Part shown: positions 5,584 to 7,457 of the stretch, piece by piece
Position numbering within the stretch: position 1 is the stretch's first letter
How the letters are laid out: every line of letters begins with the position of its first letter
Assembly (NCBI GenBank): GCA_945865355.1
Contig: CAMBDN010000124.1
Span: 1-7,457, forward strand
DNA from: Legionella genomosp. 1
Lineage (GTDB): Bacteria; Pseudomonadota; Gammaproteobacteria; Legionellales; Legionellaceae
DNA: 7,457 nt
Reading direction: 5' to 3'
The notes under the pieces: generated by a model
Told to the model about the DNA's origin: nothing
Database searches by the model: none
The model's input: the letters and a program-made list of their open reading frames with translations, nothing else
Translations under genes and position numbers: made by a program

Positions 5584-6987
5584 ATGAGTAATAGAATACG
5601 ATTCGGATTAAAGTTTAATTTAATCGCAGGTATTTATAATTTTAACTTGAGTGAGATTATATGCAAGTGGGCTAATATGAATATAAAATGGATTGGAATA
5701 ATTGCTTTAAATTTAATCACTTCTTTGGGATTTTCGGGTGATCGGGCTCCAAGCAAAACTGAAGAAGTAATTGTTCAAAACTCTTCAAAAGCTTCTGAGC
5801 AACTGACTACAGAGGAATATATTAGGAAATTTGAGCCAAAGTCATATGAATTAGCAGGTACAGATTTTTTTAATGAACGCTATAGCCCTTTAAGGTTAAA
5901 TAAACCTTTGGCTGAAATAGATACTACATTTGACTATGATTTTACATACTTGAAGCAAGTTTCTAAGCATGTTGAAAAAGTTGATCGCCGTAAAGCTCTT
6001 AAAGCTATTTTTGAAAAATTAACGACGGATGCTAAATCAGATACTGAAAAACACTTAGCTGTACTAAAGTTTTTACATAAAGCAGCCTACCATAATCCTT
6101 ATATGCAGCCTATGTATGAGAATAAACAAGCCGTTCTTGACCCTATTGTCTTACTTGAATTAGGTGAAATGAGATGTGGGGCTATGGCGCGTATAGGTGC
6201 TGATTTGTTTGAAAGCGCAGGCTATCAAACTCGCCTTGTTCAAGTGGCTGCTCATACGACAGCTGAAATTTTTTATGAAGGGGATTGGCATTTATTTGAA
6301 TCAGATCTTGCGGGGGGGGGAATGGTAATTAGACATAATGGTCATATTCCTTCTGTTTTTGAATTATCTCAAACACCTTATTTAATCGATAAAATACCCA
6401 CTCATTTTGCTGCTTTTCATACTGAAGGAGCGCAAGTTTATCCCTCATATTATTTCTTTTCCTCAGAGGCTTATAACGATCTTGTACCTAGTTATTATTA
6501 TAAAACAGCCACAATAGAACAAGCTGCAGCCAGCATATACTTTGGCTGGGAGATTTATAAAACAATTACTAATGTTTGGAAATTGTCCAACATTGAGAGA
6601 AAATATGAGCCGAGCGGACCTATTTTTACTCACGCTCTCAAGGGAAAAAATTACATACAGCTTAGCTGGGAGCCACCAGTGGCGGCTGATGGTTATCGAG
6701 TCTACATATCAAAGGTTAGTAGGGGTTGGCAGTATCAAAACTTTGTCAATAGTGAAGAGATTAAACCATATTGGCATGGAGGCTGGAAACCTGAAATGTA
6801 TGACTCGATGTTTCGTGAACCTCCTAGCGATGTTAGGTTACTTACAACAACGAACACATCGGTAAAGATTAAACTTCCCAAGGGTGAAATCCGATATGTA
6901 ACCGTAATGCCTTATGATCATCACGGTGAATCAGTTGGTCGAAAGCTTTATAATATGTCTGATGAATTAATGTTAACTAATCCATAA
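5584..6987 (+). CDS. Exported transglutaminase-like cysteine hydrolase with C-terminal FN3-like region, G9 tract
   Basis: A transglutaminase-like (papain-fold) protein with the expected Cys-His-Asp order: Cys198 in M-R-C-G-A-M-A-R, His224 in A-A-H-T-T-A-E-I, and Asp241 in W-H-L-F-E-S-D. Such domains act as peptidases, amidases or cross-linking enzymes; the substrate cannot be told. Residues about 355-455 contain I-Q-L-S-W-E-P-P-x-x-A-D-G-Y-R-V-Y, typical of a fibronectin type III beta-sandwich, which may bind a surface. The longest frame gives 467 residues, but Met32 (ATG 5677) begins a signal-peptide-like stretch (basic N-I-K, then a hydrophobic segment to about residue 50), so 5677 is the more likely start, giving 436 residues; neither start has a strong ribosome site. 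Nine G at 6312-6320 follow the Asp241 codon, and a slip of one base would end translation within a few codons. It lies downstream of the tRNA and looks more AT-rich than ETF-QO, consistent with acquired DNA. Confidence 0.85.
   Translation: MSNRIRFGLKFNLIAGIYNFNLSEIICKWANMNIKWIGIIALNLITSLGFSGDRAPSKTEEVIVQNSSKASEQLTTEEYIRKFEPKSYELAGTDFFNERYSPLRLNKPLAEIDTTFDYDFTYLKQVSKHVEKVDRRKALKAIFEKLTTDAKSDTEKHLAVLKFLHKAAYHNPYMQPMYENKQAVLDPIVLLELGEMRCGAMARIGADLFESAGYQTRLVQVAAHTTAEIFYEGDWHLFESDLAGGGMVIRHNGHIPSVFELSQTPYLIDKIPTHFAAFHTEGAQVYPSYYFFSSEAYNDLVPSYYYKTATIEQAAASIYFGWEIYKTITNVWKLSNIERKYEPSGPIFTHALKGKNYIQLSWEPPVAADGYRVYISKVSRGWQYQNFVNSEEIKPYWHGGWKPEMYDSMFREPPSDVRLLTTTNTSVKIKLPKGEIRYVTVMPYDHHGESVGRKLYNMSDELMLTNP
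6312..6320 (+). repeat. Mononucleotide G9 tract inside the transglutaminase-like gene
   Basis: Nine consecutive G, read as part of GCG, then GGG, GGG and GGA (Ala243 and Gly244-246), start six bases after the catalytic Asp241 codon. Losing one G brings TAA at 6326-6328 into frame; gaining one brings TAG at 6330-6332 into frame. Poly-G tracts of this length are classic slipped-strand hotspots, and this one lies in AT-rich surroundings. Confidence 0.9.
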
Positions 6988-6988
6988 A

Positions 6989-7008
6989 AAATAGTCTAAT
7001 AACTATTT
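6989..7008 (+). terminator. AT-rich hairpin just after the transglutaminase-like gene
   Basis: AAATAGT (6989-6995) and ACTATTT (7002-7008) pair perfectly around a six-base loop, starting one base after the stop codon. The stem is AT-rich and no long T run follows, so termination activity would be weak; it may instead stabilise the 3' end of the message. Confidence 0.35.
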
Positions 7009-7040
7009 ATAAAAGGATTATGATCTTGCTCCGTTTAGCC

Positions 7041-7085
7041 AGCGTAGGTTGGGTCGTTCGGCCTAATGGCGCCGCCTTATGCAGC
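7041..7085. repeat. REP-like GC-richer hairpin segment
   Basis: TTGGGTC (7049-7055) and GGCCTAA (7060-7066) can pair around GTTC, using two wobble pairs, and the palindrome GGCGCC (7068-7073) follows directly. The GTAGGTTGGG core resembles dispersed intergenic repeats seen in many proteobacterial genomes. It is clearly richer in GC than its surroundings. Only one copy is seen here, so repetition in the genome is inference. Confidence 0.35.
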
Positions 7086-7221
7086 TTCATTTTCACTCAG
7101 CCATTTTTTTCTTTGTTATAAAAATTTTTCTTTCTCGACCTTTCTGTCAGTCTTTAGTGTTGGAAAGAATTGAGTTTTCAATCGAATAGCCCTGGGTTCG
7201 ACTCTACCGGACACTTACCTA

Positions 7222-7275
7222 CTTTATTTTTAGCAATGAGCGTGAGCATTTGAAAATAAAGCGCCACTTTTTTTT
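7222..7275 (+). terminator. AT-rich inverted repeat followed by T8, candidate terminator
   Basis: CTTTATTTT (7222-7230) is the exact inverse of AAAATAAAG (7253-7261). Inside it AATG (7235-7238) pairs with CATT (7247-7250), leaving an eight-base apical loop. Six bases after the stem come eight T (7268-7275). The layout fits a plus-strand terminator, but the outer stem is almost all A-T pairs. Confidence 0.4.
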
Positions 7276-7457
7276 CCTTATTGAGTGACATAAAGTGAGG
7301 AGAGAATTGGTTTAGTAACATCATCTTTATCTATTGATACGTAAGCGATCGGGGAAATACACCTGAGCAAGTTAATTTGATTTTGCGATGATATTAAAAG
7401 GCAATAGATTGACGTAATCATTCTGGGTTTTACAGTGACGAATGTTCTCAAATAAAT

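Larger units (their letters stand above)
6988..7457. other. Intergenic stretch without a convincing gene
   Basis: These 470 bases hold no frame with a plausible start, ribosome site and recognisable protein. They contain the post-gene hairpin, the REP-like segment, the AT-rich inverted repeat with T8, and a short tRNA T-arm-like string near 7194-7207 that does not fold. A minus-strand frame enters from the right edge and stops at 7372-7374, so the C-terminus of a gene beyond the window is possible there. Confidence 0.6.

Noticed and set aside
6542..6865. Plus-strand 107-codon frame inside the transglutaminase-like gene
   Set aside because: Shifted-frame shadow; no recognisable domain, and the parent frame shows a clear FN3-like signature across the same bases.
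7190..7215. tRNA T-arm-like string (GGGTTCGACTC) near the right edge
   Set aside because: The flanking bases do not form a T stem and no acceptor, D or anticodon arm could be found. It does not match the 3' end of the tRNA-Arg at 5366-5442.
7372..7455. Minus-strand frame entering from the right edge, 27 codons to a TAA at 7372-7374
   Set aside because: It could be the C-terminus of a gene beyond the window, but it is too short and unrecognised. Another minus frame is also open here, so there is no basis to choose.
1..7457. CRISPR array, toxin-antitoxin pair or phage defence system
   Set aside because: No regularly spaced repeats and no recognisable defence or toxin gene was seen.

Overview
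The window looks like a stretch of a gammaproteobacterial chromosome, most likely Legionella or a close relative. This rests on the AT-rich coding style, the mix of genes (ETF-ubiquinone oxidoreductase, an SGNH/GDSL hydrolase with a C-terminal membrane hairpin, an SDF-family symporter, a transglutaminase-like protein) and a tRNA-Arg(CCU) with island-like sequence beside it. The assignment is inference from protein character and composition; no search was run.

Left edge (1-390): scar tissue from mobile DNA. The first codons of an IS66-type accessory gene (tnpA-like) run off the left edge on the minus strand. Immediately beside it is a 5'-truncated umuC (DNA polymerase V) C-terminus on the plus strand.

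Minus-strand cluster (391-3391, read right to left): an SGNH hydrolase, an SDF-family (glutamate transporter fold) symporter and a small four-helix membrane protein of unknown role. The gaps are 55-58 and 27 bases, so they may be co-transcribed. The hydrolase has the GDS and GGND blocks, but the usual DxxH block reads S-x-x-E.

Plus-strand core gene (3560-5188): a full-length electron transfer flavoprotein-ubiquinone oxidoreductase, divergent from the hydrolase cluster. It has an N-terminal FAD motif and a C-terminal four-cysteine 4Fe-4S cluster.

tRNA and possible island junction (5189-5583): a 77-base tRNA-Arg(CCU) with encoded CCA and one acceptor-stem A-C mismatch. About 60 bases downstream is a tandem GGGTGCCTA repeat, which could be integrase arm sites from an old integration. 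No integrase gene is present in the window.

Plus-strand accessory gene (5584 or 5677 to 6987): an apparently exported transglutaminase-like cysteine hydrolase with a C-terminal beta-rich, FN3-like region. A run of nine G lies just after the catalytic Asp codon; gain or loss of one G gives a stop within a few codons. This is the strongest candidate for something undescribed: a possible phase-variable secreted enzyme.

Right edge (6988-7457): no convincing gene. It holds weak hairpins, a REP-like GC-richer hairpin segment and an AT-rich inverted repeat followed by eight T.
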